NCBI GenBank assembly: GCA_002338565.1
Contig: DDIN01000008.1
Coordinates: 740,167-804,166 of the forward strand
DNA from: Hyphomonadaceae bacterium UBA1849
GTDB taxonomy: Bacteria > Pseudomonadota > Alphaproteobacteria > Caulobacterales > Hyphomonadaceae
Length of the DNA stretch: 64,000 bases
Direction of reading: 5' to 3'
Positions 9,339 to 17,840 of this stretch are shown in pieces. The position numbers and the translations under genes were made by a program. Positions within the stretch are counted from its first letter, which is position 1; the number at the start of each line of letters is the position of its first letter. The notes under the pieces were generated by a model. That model saw nothing but the letters and a program-made list of their open reading frames with translations, did no database searches and was not told the DNA's origin.

Positions 9339-10203
9339 TACCAAACGTTCGCCTCTTCTTCCGCGCGAGGACGCCCGTGAAGCAGCGCTCTTCTTTGTTG
9401 TCGCGGCCCTTTGTTTCCTCGCAGCACTGACCGGTCTTGCCACACGGGCCGCTTACGGCGCCGCAGAAAGCTGGGCTGGTCAGATTCAGGGAGAAATCAC
9501 AGTTCGCCTTCTCGAAGGCAGCGCCGAAGACGCCGATGATCTGGCCACGCTGCTGGAAGGCCTCTCCGGCGTAAGACGCGCCACGCCGGAAGACCGAGAA
9601 GTCACCGAAAGCCTGCTCGAGCCATGGCTTGGAACAAATCTGCCGGATGACTTGCCAATTTCACGCTATCTCGCGGTAAGCACGTCGCCTGACGCCGGCG
9701 ATCTTACCCGTCAGATCAGCGAAGCCGCCGAAGGCGCAGGCTTTCAGATTGAGGTCGAAAGCCACCAGCAATGGGCCAACGATGTCGAGCGGAGCCTCGG
9801 TATTTTGCGCATGGTGGGCATAGTCGCGCTGGTCCTGCTTCTGACGATTGTCCTCTCGGTCATCGCTTTTGCGACGCATGCTGCGCTCCTCGCGCGGCGC
9901 GAAGTTGTCATTGTGCTCCATACCTGCGGGGCATCTGACCGGTTTATCTCCCGTCTATTCGAACACCGCTTCTTTGGTCTTGGCCTCAGGGCGGGCGGCC
10001 TAGGCGCACTATTTGCCCTGCTCGGCGCCATGCTTTTATTCTTTGCCGCAAAGCAGTCCGGTGATCGCAGCTGGCTGCTCCCTCAAATGTCGCCGGATAT
10101 CGGCACCTTTATCGTGTTAGTTATGACGCCTTTGATCGCCGCGCTGGTTGCTATGATAGCAGCCCGCATTACCGTGACGCGGGCGCTCAACGAGCTTTAT
10201 TAA
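9331..10203 (+). CDS. ftsX: Cell division protein FtsX
   Basis: Membrane subunit of FtsEX. The 290-residue protein has the FtsX pattern: one hydrophobic segment near the N-terminus (about 17-42), an extracytoplasmic domain of about 110 residues, then three further membrane helices in the C-terminal half (about 155-185, 215-240, 255-280). The ATG at 9331 has AGGAGG eight bases upstream and overlaps the end of ftsE by eight bases; an earlier ATG at 9307 has no such site. It should couple FtsE ATP hydrolysis to a periplasmic EnvC-like or M23 factor. The M23 gene in this window has no signal peptide and is an unlikely partner. Confidence 0.93.
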   Translation: MYDTKRSPLLPREDAREAALFFVVAALCFLAALTGLATRAAYGAAESWAGQIQGEITVRLLEGSAEDADDLATLLEGLSGVRRATPEDREVTESLLEPWLGTNLPDDLPISRYLAVSTSPDAGDLTRQISEAAEGAGFQIEVESHQQWANDVERSLGILRMVGIVALVLLLTIVLSVIAFATHAALLARREVVIVLHTCGASDRFISRLFEHRFFGLGLRAGGLGALFALLGAMLLFFAAKQSGDRSWLLPQMSPDIGTFIVLVMTPLIAALVAMIAARITVTRALNELY

Positions 10204-10217
10204 AAGGTCTGCCTGAC

Positions 10218-10793
10218 GTGTTTCGCAAACTGATCCTGTTTATGATTGCATTCACAGCAGTGATCGCCTTTGCCGACTTTCATCGTTTTGTGAACCGCGT
10301 CGCAGCACTGGAAACCGAGACACCGCCGAGCGCCGATGCCATTGTGGCGCTGACGGGCGGATCAGGCCTTCGCATTGAGGCAGCGATTGATCTTCTGGAA
10401 AGCGGGGCCGGTCACAGGCTGCTCGTAAGCGGTGTAAATGAGAGCGTCGACATTGATACGCTTATCCGTTCTGCGGGCGGCTCGCAGGCGCTTTATGATT
10501 GTTGCATTGATATTGGTCGTCAGGCCCGGTCGACCGAAGGCAATGCTCTGGAGACAGCAGACTGGCTTGCCGGACACGACTACAACTCGCTCATAATTGT
10601 CACATCAGATTATCATATGCCCAGAACGCTTCTCTGGTTCACAGAAGGGTTTGAAGAAGTCGAGCTTATCCCTTATCCCATCCAGTCTAACCTCCAGCCA
10701 CGAAGCTGGTGGCGTTCCTGGCGCTCATTTCGCGGGCTGGTGCTGGAATGGTTGAAGTATCGGGTCACCGCGATAATGAAGGCATTTTTCTGA
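10218..10793 (+). CDS. YdcF/SanA-family protein (DUF218)
   Basis: A 191-residue protein with an N-terminal hydrophobic segment (about residues 4-20) followed by a DUF218 Rossmann-like domain: AIVALTGG near residue 43, an LLVSG strand, and the SDYHMPR motif near residue 130 typical of the family. Family members such as SanA and ElyC affect envelope integrity and peptidoglycan or lipid-carrier metabolism. It starts at GTG 14 bases after ftsX, and its stop overlaps the plsC start (TGATG), so translation with plsC is probably coupled. Confidence 0.88.
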   Translation: MFRKLILFMIAFTAVIAFADFHRFVNRVAALETETPPSADAIVALTGGSGLRIEAAIDLLESGAGHRLLVSGVNESVDIDTLIRSAGGSQALYDCCIDIGRQARSTEGNALETADWLAGHDYNSLIIVTSDYHMPRTLLWFTEGFEEVELIPYPIQSNLQPRSWWRSWRSFRGLVLEWLKYRVTAIMKAFF

Positions 10794-11548
10794 TGGCTGC
10801 ACTTCGCTCCGTCCTGTTTGTAATCTGGCTATATGGATCGCTGGTATTCATCGGCCTTTTGTTTCTCCCGACTATGCTGCTGCCACGTCGGGCGGCAACG
10901 ATCGGCATTCGCTGCTGGGCGCGCGCGGCTGTCTGGGGCATGCGGGTGATTTGCAATGCGAAAACTGAAGTGCGCGGCCTTGAGAATATCGGGGAAGAGC
11001 CCTTTCTCGTGGCCTCAAAGCACCAGAGCACGCTCGATACCGTATTGCCATTCCTGTACCTGAAAGACCCGTGCATAATCCTGAAGCGAGAGCTTCTCTG
11101 GTATCCGCTCTTCGGGTTCTATGCCCTGAAAACCGGCCAGATCGCAATTGACCGATCTGGCGCGATGAAGACGCTTAAAGAGATGACACGCAAGGCAAAG
11201 CTGGCGCGTGATGACGGACGTTCACTTCTCATTTTCCCTGAAGGCACGCGCACGAAGCCGGGTATTGATGCAGAGTACAAACCCGGCATCGCGCTCCTAT
11301 ATAAAGAGCTGGAAATTGAATGCCTTCCGGTCGCGCTGAACACAGGCACATGCTGGCCGGCCAAAGGTATTATGCGATATCCGGGCACGATGGTGGTGGA
11401 ATTCCTGCCACGTATTGAGCCGGGGCTGTCACGGAAGGCTTTCATGAAGACGCTGCACGACCGCATCGAAACCCGCTCGCTCGCTCTGGCAGAAGACGCT
11501 GGTGTGAGTGTTTCAACGACAGAGGCCGCGGAGGCAGCTAACGCATGA
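10793..11548 (+). CDS. plsC: 1-acyl-sn-glycerol-3-phosphate acyltransferase
   Basis: Transfers an acyl chain to lysophosphatidic acid to give phosphatidic acid, the core step of membrane phospholipid synthesis, at the inner membrane. The 251-residue protein has an N-terminal membrane helix (about 7-30), the catalytic HX4D motif HQSTLD at 77-82, and the substrate motif FPEGTR at 148-153. The ATG overlaps the stop of the preceding YdcF gene as TGATG; its own stop overlaps the next start as ATGA. Confidence 0.93.
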   Translation: MAALRSVLFVIWLYGSLVFIGLLFLPTMLLPRRAATIGIRCWARAAVWGMRVICNAKTEVRGLENIGEEPFLVASKHQSTLDTVLPFLYLKDPCIILKRELLWYPLFGFYALKTGQIAIDRSGAMKTLKEMTRKAKLARDDGRSLLIFPEGTRTKPGIDAEYKPGIALLYKELEIECLPVALNTGTCWPAKGIMRYPGTMVVEFLPRIEPGLSRKAFMKTLHDRIETRSLALAEDAGVSVSTTEAAEAANA

Positions 11549-12537
11549 GTGAGACCCGCAAAAAAGGATTTTTCACCCTTCCCATTCTTCTCGGCGTGCT
11601 GGCACTTGGTTGCCTCGCCATCTGGACTGTCTACTGGTTTTATGGCGCGGGCGTGGTGCGTCAGGGCGCACGAGAATGGATTGAAGACCAACAGGCAATG
11701 GGCCGCTCGGTTGAATACTCCGCGCTGAATGTCACCGGCTATCCATACCGCTTTGTGCTTCAGGCTGATGATCCCGTGATTGATGCACCGGACATGCAGG
11801 CGCGCTGGGAAGGGGAAAAGCTTCAGCTTGTGGCCATGGCCTGGAATTTCAATCACGTCATTGCCCGCGCACCCGGGCAAAATGACTTTGATCTTCCCGA
11901 CGGACAGACGTTCAGTTTTGCTGCGGATGACAGCTCTGCGGCGAGTTTCGTCTGGGAAGACGGAAATCTGCGCCGTGTGGGCCTCGAACTTCCCACGCTG
12001 GACGCAGTGCTGAACGAGAACGAACGCTATACACTCACGAACGGATCAATCGGCCTTCGCCCAATGCCGGACGAACCACGTAATCTACAGCTGGCTGTTT
12101 CATTCAATAATCTGTCGCTACCGGACGCACCGGAGGGCGCAGAATGGCTCGGCCGCGAGGTTAGTGAACTGGTGATCTGGGGTGAGATCGAAAACTTCTT
12201 CAGCGTTATTGAGGACGGTCTGACAGTTACAGAGTGGAAGCTGGACGAAAACCGCATTGAGCTTGTCCGCGGCGACCTTGATATGGGACCTCTGGACCTT
12301 TCCATGCGCGCGAACGTGAAGCTCGACCGGAATAATGATCCGGACGGCACAGTGAGCCTGTTTCTGGAACGTTCAGAAGATCTGATCTCTGCCCTGCGTG
12401 AAGCGGGCAGTATCGATCCACAAGGCGAAGCCATTATCAACGCAGTTGCTCAGGCGAGTTCAAACGGCACACCGCTGACCGTGCAAGTCAAAGAGCGCAG
12501 CATACGTCTCTTCGGGCAAACACTCGCAGAATACTAA
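11545..12537 (+). CDS. DUF2125 domain protein
   Basis: A 330-residue protein of the DUF2125 family, typical of alphaproteobacteria. It has an N-terminal membrane helix (about residues 10-35) and a large beta-rich extracytoplasmic part starting near GYPYRF (about residue 65), the conserved opening of the domain. The fold probably resembles AsmA-like or lipid-binding envelope proteins, but that is inference. It is translationally coupled to plsC (ATGA overlap), so a role in envelope lipid handling is a reasonable guess. Its stop is three bases from the end of the convergent COQ9 gene. Confidence 0.85.
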   Translation: MSETRKKGFFTLPILLGVLALGCLAIWTVYWFYGAGVVRQGAREWIEDQQAMGRSVEYSALNVTGYPYRFVLQADDPVIDAPDMQARWEGEKLQLVAMAWNFNHVIARAPGQNDFDLPDGQTFSFAADDSSAASFVWEDGNLRRVGLELPTLDAVLNENERYTLTNGSIGLRPMPDEPRNLQLAVSFNNLSLPDAPEGAEWLGREVSELVIWGEIENFFSVIEDGLTVTEWKLDENRIELVRGDLDMGPLDLSMRANVKLDRNNDPDGTVSLFLERSEDLISALREAGSIDPQGEAIINAVAQASSNGTPLTVQVKERSIRLFGQTLAEY

Positions 12538-12540
12538 CCG

Positions 12541-13161
12541 TCAGAATGGCAGTTTGACCTCAGGCAGTTTCACCTGAGCTTTGAATTTTTCGAACGACAT
12601 CACGTTCTCGATGCGGCGATCCAGAAATTCACGCCACGCCGGCTCGTTGCCCTCTGCGCCACGCCATGCCGCTAGTGTAGAGCCAAGCACGGCCGATAGC
12701 GTTGTCCGCTTGGAGTAATATGTGAACCCGTCAGACGTGTCGCCAATGCCGCGCCAGATCGTATCAGCGACACCCCAGAGAAGTTCGGGCATGGACAACG
12801 GGCCAGTCGGGCGGGCCAGAGACCAGTCCAGCGCCTTCACACTTGCCGCATGATGACGTGACAGCGCTTCAAACCAGACCGCCACACCTTGAGTGACTTT
12901 ATCGCGGATACGCATCTCATCGAGGGGTAGTGCTGCAAGCTCATCCTTGATTTCTGCCTTCAGCGTATCGAAATATAGAAGGATGAGAGACGCCGCCCCG
13001 CTTGGAAAAGCATAGGCAACATCGTCTGGTGAAACCTCGTTTTCAGCACATGCAGCGAGGTAAGTTTCCTCGGTCCAGCCGGAAACGAGCGCTATTTCAA
13101 GCGCCGAAGCCAGAATTTTTTGTCGCAATAGCGCAGTTGGTGCATCTTCGGGTGTAGGCAT
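12541..13161 (-). CDS. COQ9-family ubiquinone biosynthesis protein
   Basis: A 206-residue homologue of mitochondrial COQ9, a lipid-binding factor that presents quinone intermediates to COQ7. The N-terminus is TetR-like (helices around residues 12-45), and the C-terminal region contains the family core with TIWRGIGDTSDGFTYYSKR, aromatic and basic, which forms the lipid pocket. The sequence ends LPEVKLPF. It starts at ATG 13161 and is divergent from rpsU across about 110 bases. Confidence 0.9.
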   Translation of the reverse strand: MPTPEDAPTALLRQKILASALEIALVSGWTEETYLAACAENEVSPDDVAYAFPSGAASLILLYFDTLKAEIKDELAALPLDEMRIRDKVTQGVAVWFEALSRHHAASVKALDWSLARPTGPLSMPELLWGVADTIWRGIGDTSDGFTYYSKRTTLSAVLGSTLAAWRGAEGNEPAWREFLDRRIENVMSFEKFKAQVKLPEVKLPF

Positions 13162-13272
13162 ACGCGTTCCCTTGTGTTATTAGCGCGGCTTCCGATTTAT
13201 ATTGTCCGTTAAGTCGGGCAAAAAAGATAGCGTGCGGCCTTGTCGCACAATTTTGAAAATGGAGAGAGACCC

Positions 13273-13488
13273 ATCGTACAGATCGTTGTGCGCGACAATA
13301 ATGTCGACCAGGCTCTAAAAGCGCTGAAAAAGAAAATGCAGCGTGAAGGCCTGTTCCGTGAAATGAAACGTCGTAACCATTTCGAAAAGCCTTCCGAGAA
13401 AAAAGCTCGTGAGCGTGCAGAAGCTGTTCGCCGCGCGCGCAAGCTCGCTCGCAAACGCGCTCAGCGCGAAGGCCTGCTGGGTAAGTAA
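13273..13488 (+). CDS. rpsU: 30S ribosomal protein S21 (probable ATC start)
   Basis: Small basic 30S protein near the anti-Shine-Dalgarno end of 16S rRNA. The body (VRDNNVDQALKALKKKMQ, then EKPSEKKARERAEAVRRARK) is clear S21. Alphaproteobacterial S21 normally starts M(V)Q at this point, yet no ATG, GTG or TTG codes for that residue: the codon at 13273 is ATC, placed eight bases after the GGAG of a strong GGAGAGAG at 13261-13268. The only in-frame standard start is TTG at 13240, which would add 11 residues not expected in the family and place the Shine-Dalgarno sequence inside the gene. I therefore annotate 71 residues from ATC. An intrinsic terminator follows. Confidence 0.9.
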   Translation: MVQIVVRDNNVDQALKALKKKMQREGLFREMKRRNHFEKPSEKKARERAEAVRRARKLARKRAQREGLLGK

Positions 13489-13510
13489 GCTTTCCTTTTC
13501 AGGATTATTC

Positions 13511-13545
13511 AAAAACCCCTCCACGTGCGCGTGTGAGGGGTTTTT
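13511..13545 (+). terminator. Intrinsic terminator after rpsU
   Basis: Eleven-base arms at 13511-13521 (AAAAACCCCTC) and 13535-13545 (GAGGGGTTTTT) enclose an inner CACG/CGTG stem, ending in a T run. It lies 23 bases after the rpsU stop. Because the arms carry A and T tracts on both sides it can also end transcription of the convergent NatB-like gene. Confidence 0.9.
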
Positions 13546-13581
13546 GTGTTTCCAGATTCTGAGACAGACTGAAGCCTGATT

Positions 13582-15015
13582 CTAAGCCTGAGCCTTCTTT
13601 CCGAATAGCCCCATGAACCAGGCTCGCGCCTCATTCATGCCTGCGCCATGCACGGCGCCAGCACGATAGACCTTCGTAGCCGCCCAGATGATCAGCGCCG
13701 TGAAAACACCCATCCAGACGATTTGCGCGATAAGCTCCCAGAGCGGCGGCTCGGTCGGCACCCGCACAATCACGAGGAACGGTGTCAGCAATGGCACCCA
13801 CGTCGCCGCGTGAAGGATCGGGCTTTCGGGATTAGAAATAGATACAGGCAGGAGCAGAAGCGGGATCATCATCACGATGATTACCGGCGACAGAAGCGAC
13901 TGCGCTTCCTGAATGGTATCGCAAAGCGACCCCAGCGCGAGGAAGATCGACCCGAACATCAGATATCCGAGCAGGAAGCTGATCAGTGTCGGCACCAGAA
14001 GGTTCGGGCTGACAACCTGACGAAGCCCCTCTGCGATATCAGGCGGAATATTGTCTCCCGCAGCGATCAACATCCCTGTACCGATCAACGCCCAGATGGA
14101 AATGAGCGTCAGAGACAACATCAACACACCAACCAGCTTTCCCGTTAGCAGCTGAGGCAGGGAGACTGACGTCAGAAGCGAGTCGAATATCTTGTTCGAG
14201 CGCTCCTCAATCGTTCCGGTCAGAAGATAGTTCACCACGGAGAAGATCAGAAGCCAGAGCAGGAATGAGAAGCCGATAGAGATGAAGAACGGCGCCTGAT
14301 CTGCGAACGAAACTTCACCGGATTGATCAACCGCGGTCGGGCTACGCACCAGAAGCAATGGCGTATTTTCGCGAACGCGGTCCAGAATTTCTAAAGGCAC
14401 ATTCTCGGCTTCGAACGTGCGGATACGCGCCAGACGTTCCAGCACCAGATTTGCGCGGTTCACCAGCGTGTCGTTTACGACATCCTCGCTCCAGTAAACA
14501 ATGTCGTCACCGTCGAGAACGAAGACCGCGTACAGCGGCCTCGGACCTATCGGGCCATCGATTTCCAGCTCGCCGGAGAGGTATGGCCTTAACTCCTCAA
14601 GGGTCCGGGCGGGCGGCGGAACACGGATGTAGTCATCATCTGACAGCGCCATAGACCCCATAGGCACGACGCTTTCCAGAGCTTCTGCGGTGCTGCGCCC
14701 CTCTGCCAGCTGACGTTCGAACTCTGCCAATGCAGCATCCGGATCGAATGTTGGGTCAAAGTTTGCCTGCTGGCTGATCAGGTCCCGCGCAATATCTTCA
14801 TCGCGTTCGCCCATATATCCGTCGAGCTCGCGGGCAAAACTATCGCCGCTTTCGATAACGGAGTAATAGCGAACCGGCTGTGAGCTCTCGATAAGAGATG
14901 GCAGAAACATGCCGAGCGAAAGCGCAACGGGCGTGATCAACAGACCGACCCAGAACCCCCAGGCGGTGATATAGGCAAGGTATTCGCGGCGCGCGACGAG
15001 AAATGCTCTACCCAT
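13582..15015 (-). CDS. NatB-like ABC transporter permease
   Basis: ABC-2 type permease of 477 residues, similar to NatB, the membrane half of sodium- or drug-exporting NatAB systems. One membrane helix lies near the N-terminus (about residues 17-38), then a large extracytoplasmic region to about 230, then five or six helices in the C-terminal half. The ATG at 15015 is used because the preceding frame lies inside the ATPase gene; the two genes overlap by eight bases. Substrate cannot be deduced, and a general multidrug or sodium exporter are both possible. Confidence 0.85.
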   Translation of the reverse strand: MGRAFLVARREYLAYITAWGFWVGLLITPVALSLGMFLPSLIESSQPVRYYSVIESGDSFARELDGYMGERDEDIARDLISQQANFDPTFDPDAALAEFERQLAEGRSTAEALESVVPMGSMALSDDDYIRVPPPARTLEELRPYLSGELEIDGPIGPRPLYAVFVLDGDDIVYWSEDVVNDTLVNRANLVLERLARIRTFEAENVPLEILDRVRENTPLLLVRSPTAVDQSGEVSFADQAPFFISIGFSFLLWLLIFSVVNYLLTGTIEERSNKIFDSLLTSVSLPQLLTGKLVGVLMLSLTLISIWALIGTGMLIAAGDNIPPDIAEGLRQVVSPNLLVPTLISFLLGYLMFGSIFLALGSLCDTIQEAQSLLSPVIIVMMIPLLLLPVSISNPESPILHAATWVPLLTPFLVIVRVPTEPPLWELIAQIVWMGVFTALIIWAATKVYRAGAVHGAGMNEARAWFMGLFGKKAQA

Positions 15016-15967
15016 GACGCAGCGCTCCGTATTTTTCATCCGCTTCGGATACCAGCGAGACAAACACGTCCCGCAAACGTGGCTCTGCCGGCTCAAAGCC
15101 TTCAATAGCTATGCCCCGGTCGATGGCCCGCTTGAGCACATCCTGACTGGTTGCGCCCTGAGGGAGGGATATCTCCCACCAGATGCGGTCATCCTCGCCC
15201 TCAACGGGCGGCAGTGCCCGCGTATCAAATGGTGTATCGACGAAATCAGTTGACAGATCACGGTCCGCGACAGTGGCGAGGCGCACCTGATGGGCCTGCG
15301 TCGCAAAGGCTTCTTTCAGCGTACCGTCGAACATTTTGCGTCCACACGCGATCAGCACCAGACGGTCACAAAGACGTTCGGCGTGCTCCATCACATGGGT
15401 GGAAAAGAGGATCGTCGTCCCTTTGGCGTTCTGGTCTGCAATCAGGCGCTCAAGGTCTGCCTGATTGACAGGGTCGAGACCGGAAAAGGGTTCATCCAGT
15501 ATCAGAAACTCAGGGCTGTGCACAAAGGTGGACAGGATCTGAACCTTCTGCGCCATGCCCTTGGATAACCGCGAGATACGGGTTTTACGAAACTCGCCCA
15601 GACCGAAACTTTCCAGCAGCTCATCTGCACGTGATAAGGCATCCGATCGCTTCATCCCCTTCAGCTGACCAAAATAGGCAATCACATTGCGGGCGGACAT
15701 TTTCTTATAGAGGCCGCGCTCTTCGGGCAGAAAACCGACGCGGCGGAGATTGGACAGCGTCGGCGGCCCGCCAAATAATTCGGCCGCACCTTCGTCCGGC
15801 GACATAATACCAAGTGCCATGCGCAGACTGGTAGACTTGCCAGCACCGTTCGGCCCCAGAAAGCCGATCACTTCACCCGCACCGAGCTGAAAACTCACAT
15901 CTTTTACGGCGTCAAAATCGCCAAAGCGTTTTGTAACGCCTTCAAATCTAAGTGGAGGTGCAGCCAT
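15008..15967 (-). CDS. NatA-like ABC transporter ATPase
   Basis: ATP-binding subunit (319 residues) of the ABC exporter with the downstream NatB-like permease. Walker A is GPNGAGKS (about 38-45), the signature is LSKGMAQ (about 130), and Walker B with D-loop is LILDEPFSGLD. A C-terminal extension of about 100 residues is typical of NatA/CcmA-type exporters. The ATG at 15967 is chosen with GGGA about nine bases upstream; it is interleaved with the ATG of the divergent DksA-like gene (CATG), so one of the two starts may be wrong. Confidence 0.88.
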   Translation of the reverse strand: MAAPPLRFEGVTKRFGDFDAVKDVSFQLGAGEVIGFLGPNGAGKSTSLRMALGIMSPDEGAAELFGGPPTLSNLRRVGFLPEERGLYKKMSARNVIAYFGQLKGMKRSDALSRADELLESFGLGEFRKTRISRLSKGMAQKVQILSTFVHSPEFLILDEPFSGLDPVNQADLERLIADQNAKGTTILFSTHVMEHAERLCDRLVLIACGRKMFDGTLKEAFATQAHQVRLATVADRDLSTDFVDTPFDTRALPPVEGEDDRIWWEISLPQGATSQDVLKRAIDRGIAIEGFEPAEPRLRDVFVSLVSEADEKYGALRHG

Positions 15968-16352
15968 GTCCGGTCCCAATTTCAACGCTGTTGACCGACA
16001 GGATGGGCTAGTTGGTCTATCAAAGGAATTAAAAAATTCGCTTGCCCCGAGAATATTTCAAGCGCAGCATGAAAGGGTGAGAAAGACACTACCTTCTCGC
16101 CGGGGATGCAATTCGGGGGAGCCCAGAGCGTCGGACGCTCAGTCTTCAAAGAGCGGTTACACCTGGCAAACACCACCGACGGATAAATCACCGCCGTCGC
16201 GTGCAAGCATCCTTTTTAAAGTGGAGTTAGCCCTCGCCCGCTTGGAAAGCGGCGAATACGGCTATTGCGTCATCTGTAATGACGCCATCTCGATTGAGGA
16301 GCTTGATAAAGACCCCTCAATCGTCAGCTGCGGGGCATGCCGCCCCACATAA
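15966..16352 (+). CDS. DksA/TraR-type C4 zinc-finger protein
   Basis: The C-terminal about 55 residues match the DksA/TraR zinc-finger module: LALARLESGEYGYCVICNDA, then a spaced C..C pair near the end (SCGACRPT), four cysteines in all. Such proteins bind the RNA polymerase secondary channel and tune initiation. The N-terminal part is not recognisable as the usual DksA coiled coil and is rich in Ser, Pro and Arg. The ATG at 15966 overlaps the natA start codon; a GTG at 16077 would give 91 residues. The start and whether the protein is functional are uncertain. Confidence 0.6.
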   Translation: MSGPNFNAVDRQDGLVGLSKELKNSLAPRIFQAQHERVRKTLPSRRGCNSGEPRASDAQSSKSGYTWQTPPTDKSPPSRASILFKVELALARLESGEYGYCVICNDAISIEELDKDPSIVSCGACRPT

Positions 16353-16356
16353 CGCT

Positions 16357-16653
16357 CTAGAGTACGGCTTTAGCCAGTGTGATGATGATCTGCAGGAAGA
16401 CGCCAAAAACGCAGAGACCAACCACAGTCACGATCCAGGCGCTGCCCATGCTCATGACCAGACCGCCAACGATGCCCGCAATTGCAAGAATGCCCATCGC
16501 AACGAGCCAGTTCATGCCCATTGTGATCGTGAAGACTGCGTAAGCGAGGACGAGAACGATGAGGAAGCTGGACCACGTAAACGCAGCCATGAAACCTTTC
16601 CAGGTATTCTCCTGAGCAGTGATATCCATTTCACCGCGAACATAATCGCTCAT
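16357..16653 (-). CDS. aa3-type cytochrome c oxidase subunit IV-like protein
   Basis: The first about 40 residues (RGEMDITAQENTWKGFM followed by a membrane helix) match the small bacterial aa3 oxidase subunit IV family, a single-helix accessory subunit of about 45-60 residues. Here the product is 98 residues and contains two further hydrophobic segments, so three helices are likely. It may stabilise the terminal oxidase, whose main subunits are not in this window. It starts at ATG 16653 and ends four bases from the convergent zinc-finger gene. Confidence 0.8.
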   Translation of the reverse strand: MSDYVRGEMDITAQENTWKGFMAAFTWSSFLIVLVLAYAVFTITMGMNWLVAMGILAIAGIVGGLVMSMGSAWIVTVVGLCVFGVFLQIIITLAKAVL

Positions 16654-16758
16654 GCGAAAGCCCTTTCAGTCAAAAGCTCGTGAATTTTTTATTCGGATAG
16701 ATTGAAGCAGCCATTTCGGCAAGACCTGTCACAGGAAAACCTGCCAATTTGCCGCGAT

Positions 16759-17736
16759 TTAGATGCCGATTGTCCGGTTTGGCTCTGAATGGTCCCAATC
16801 CGCCAGCAATGCTCTCAGCGCTGCGATGAAGGCGAGCGGCTGGTCGAGCAAGACGTGGTGGCGCGCATGCGGGATGGACACAAACGGAACCTTCCGGTCC
16901 AGAATCTGCTCCATATAGTCTTTCACCTCATCCGGCATGAGCTCTGACTCCTCGCCGCGGAAGAGCGCAATACGGCAGGCCGTTTCCTTCAACAGGGTTG
17001 AAGCCGGTTTGCCGAATTCAAATCGCTGCCAGATATCCGGATCAAAACGCCAGGCCCAGCCTTTACCGCGCTCATTGTCGACCTGTTTGAGGCTCCAGCG
17101 CGCGATATAGTCCATGATGTAATGATTATCGCAGGGCTGAACCGGCGCCAGGCGAAAACGACCAAGCGCCGTATTGAGATCAGGATAGACGCGGTTGCCC
17201 CGCGCCTGCCGCGGACGCGTCGAGATATCGCGTTCCGGCGGATTGACCGGACTATCAACGATGACTGTTCCTGTGAGCCTGTCACCATATTTGGCACCGG
17301 TCAGGATGGTTACAAACCCGCCGAAGGAGTGCGCGACGATAGTCGGCTTGATCTCATGGTCGAACATGCCCGTCGCTTCGCAGACAGCGATCTGCTCCTC
17401 AGCGAAGGTCTCCATGTCATAAGTATCACGCCAGTCCGACTCCCCCATTCCGGAGAATGTCATGGCAACAACGTTATAGTGCTGAGCAAAATACGGCGCG
17501 ATGAAATCATACCAGTGCGCATGCGCCCCGTTACCGTGCACCAGAAGAAGCCCCGGCTTTTTCGGGCTGGACCAGCTCTGATAATGAATGCGCGCGCCAT
17601 TTACCCGCACAAAGCGCGTGTCATAACCTGTTGCGATAGCGCGGGTGAACCATTCAGGAGAAGGCGGTATATCGCCCATATACTGAGAGAGTGGCCCCGG
17701 TTCAGCCGGAGTATGTTTTTCTATTTCATCACTCAT
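16759..17736 (-). CDS. Alpha/beta hydrolase
   Basis: A 325-residue alpha/beta-hydrolase: oxyanion-hole motif LVHGNGAHAHWYDF near residues 65-78, nucleophile elbow AHSFGG with Ser137, and a late catalytic histidine in HARHHVLLDQP. No signal peptide, so probably cytoplasmic. ATG at 17736 is preferred over the TTG one codon before. It is flanked by unrelated small genes; the substrate is unknown (esterase, lactonase or haloalkane dehalogenase-like are all possible). Confidence 0.85.
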   Translation of the reverse strand: MSDEIEKHTPAEPGPLSQYMGDIPPSPEWFTRAIATGYDTRFVRVNGARIHYQSWSSPKKPGLLLVHGNGAHAHWYDFIAPYFAQHYNVVAMTFSGMGESDWRDTYDMETFAEEQIAVCEATGMFDHEIKPTIVAHSFGGFVTILTGAKYGDRLTGTVIVDSPVNPPERDISTRPRQARGNRVYPDLNTALGRFRLAPVQPCDNHYIMDYIARWSLKQVDNERGKGWAWRFDPDIWQRFEFGKPASTLLKETACRIALFRGEESELMPDEVKDYMEQILDRKVPFVSIPHARHHVLLDQPLAFIAALRALLADWDHSEPNRTIGI

Positions 17737-17840
17737 CAAATCACTCGTGCGCCCCGCATCGGGCTAAGCAAATTCCGAATTTCTTATACTAAAGGCAATT
17801 GCTTTGGTTGCTATAGGGTAAATTCGCTATCTCGCGATAA

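Noticed and set aside
11119..11880. Open frame of 253 codons antisense to plsC and DUF2125
   Set aside because: Spans two coupled real genes on the other strand and has no supporting start signal.
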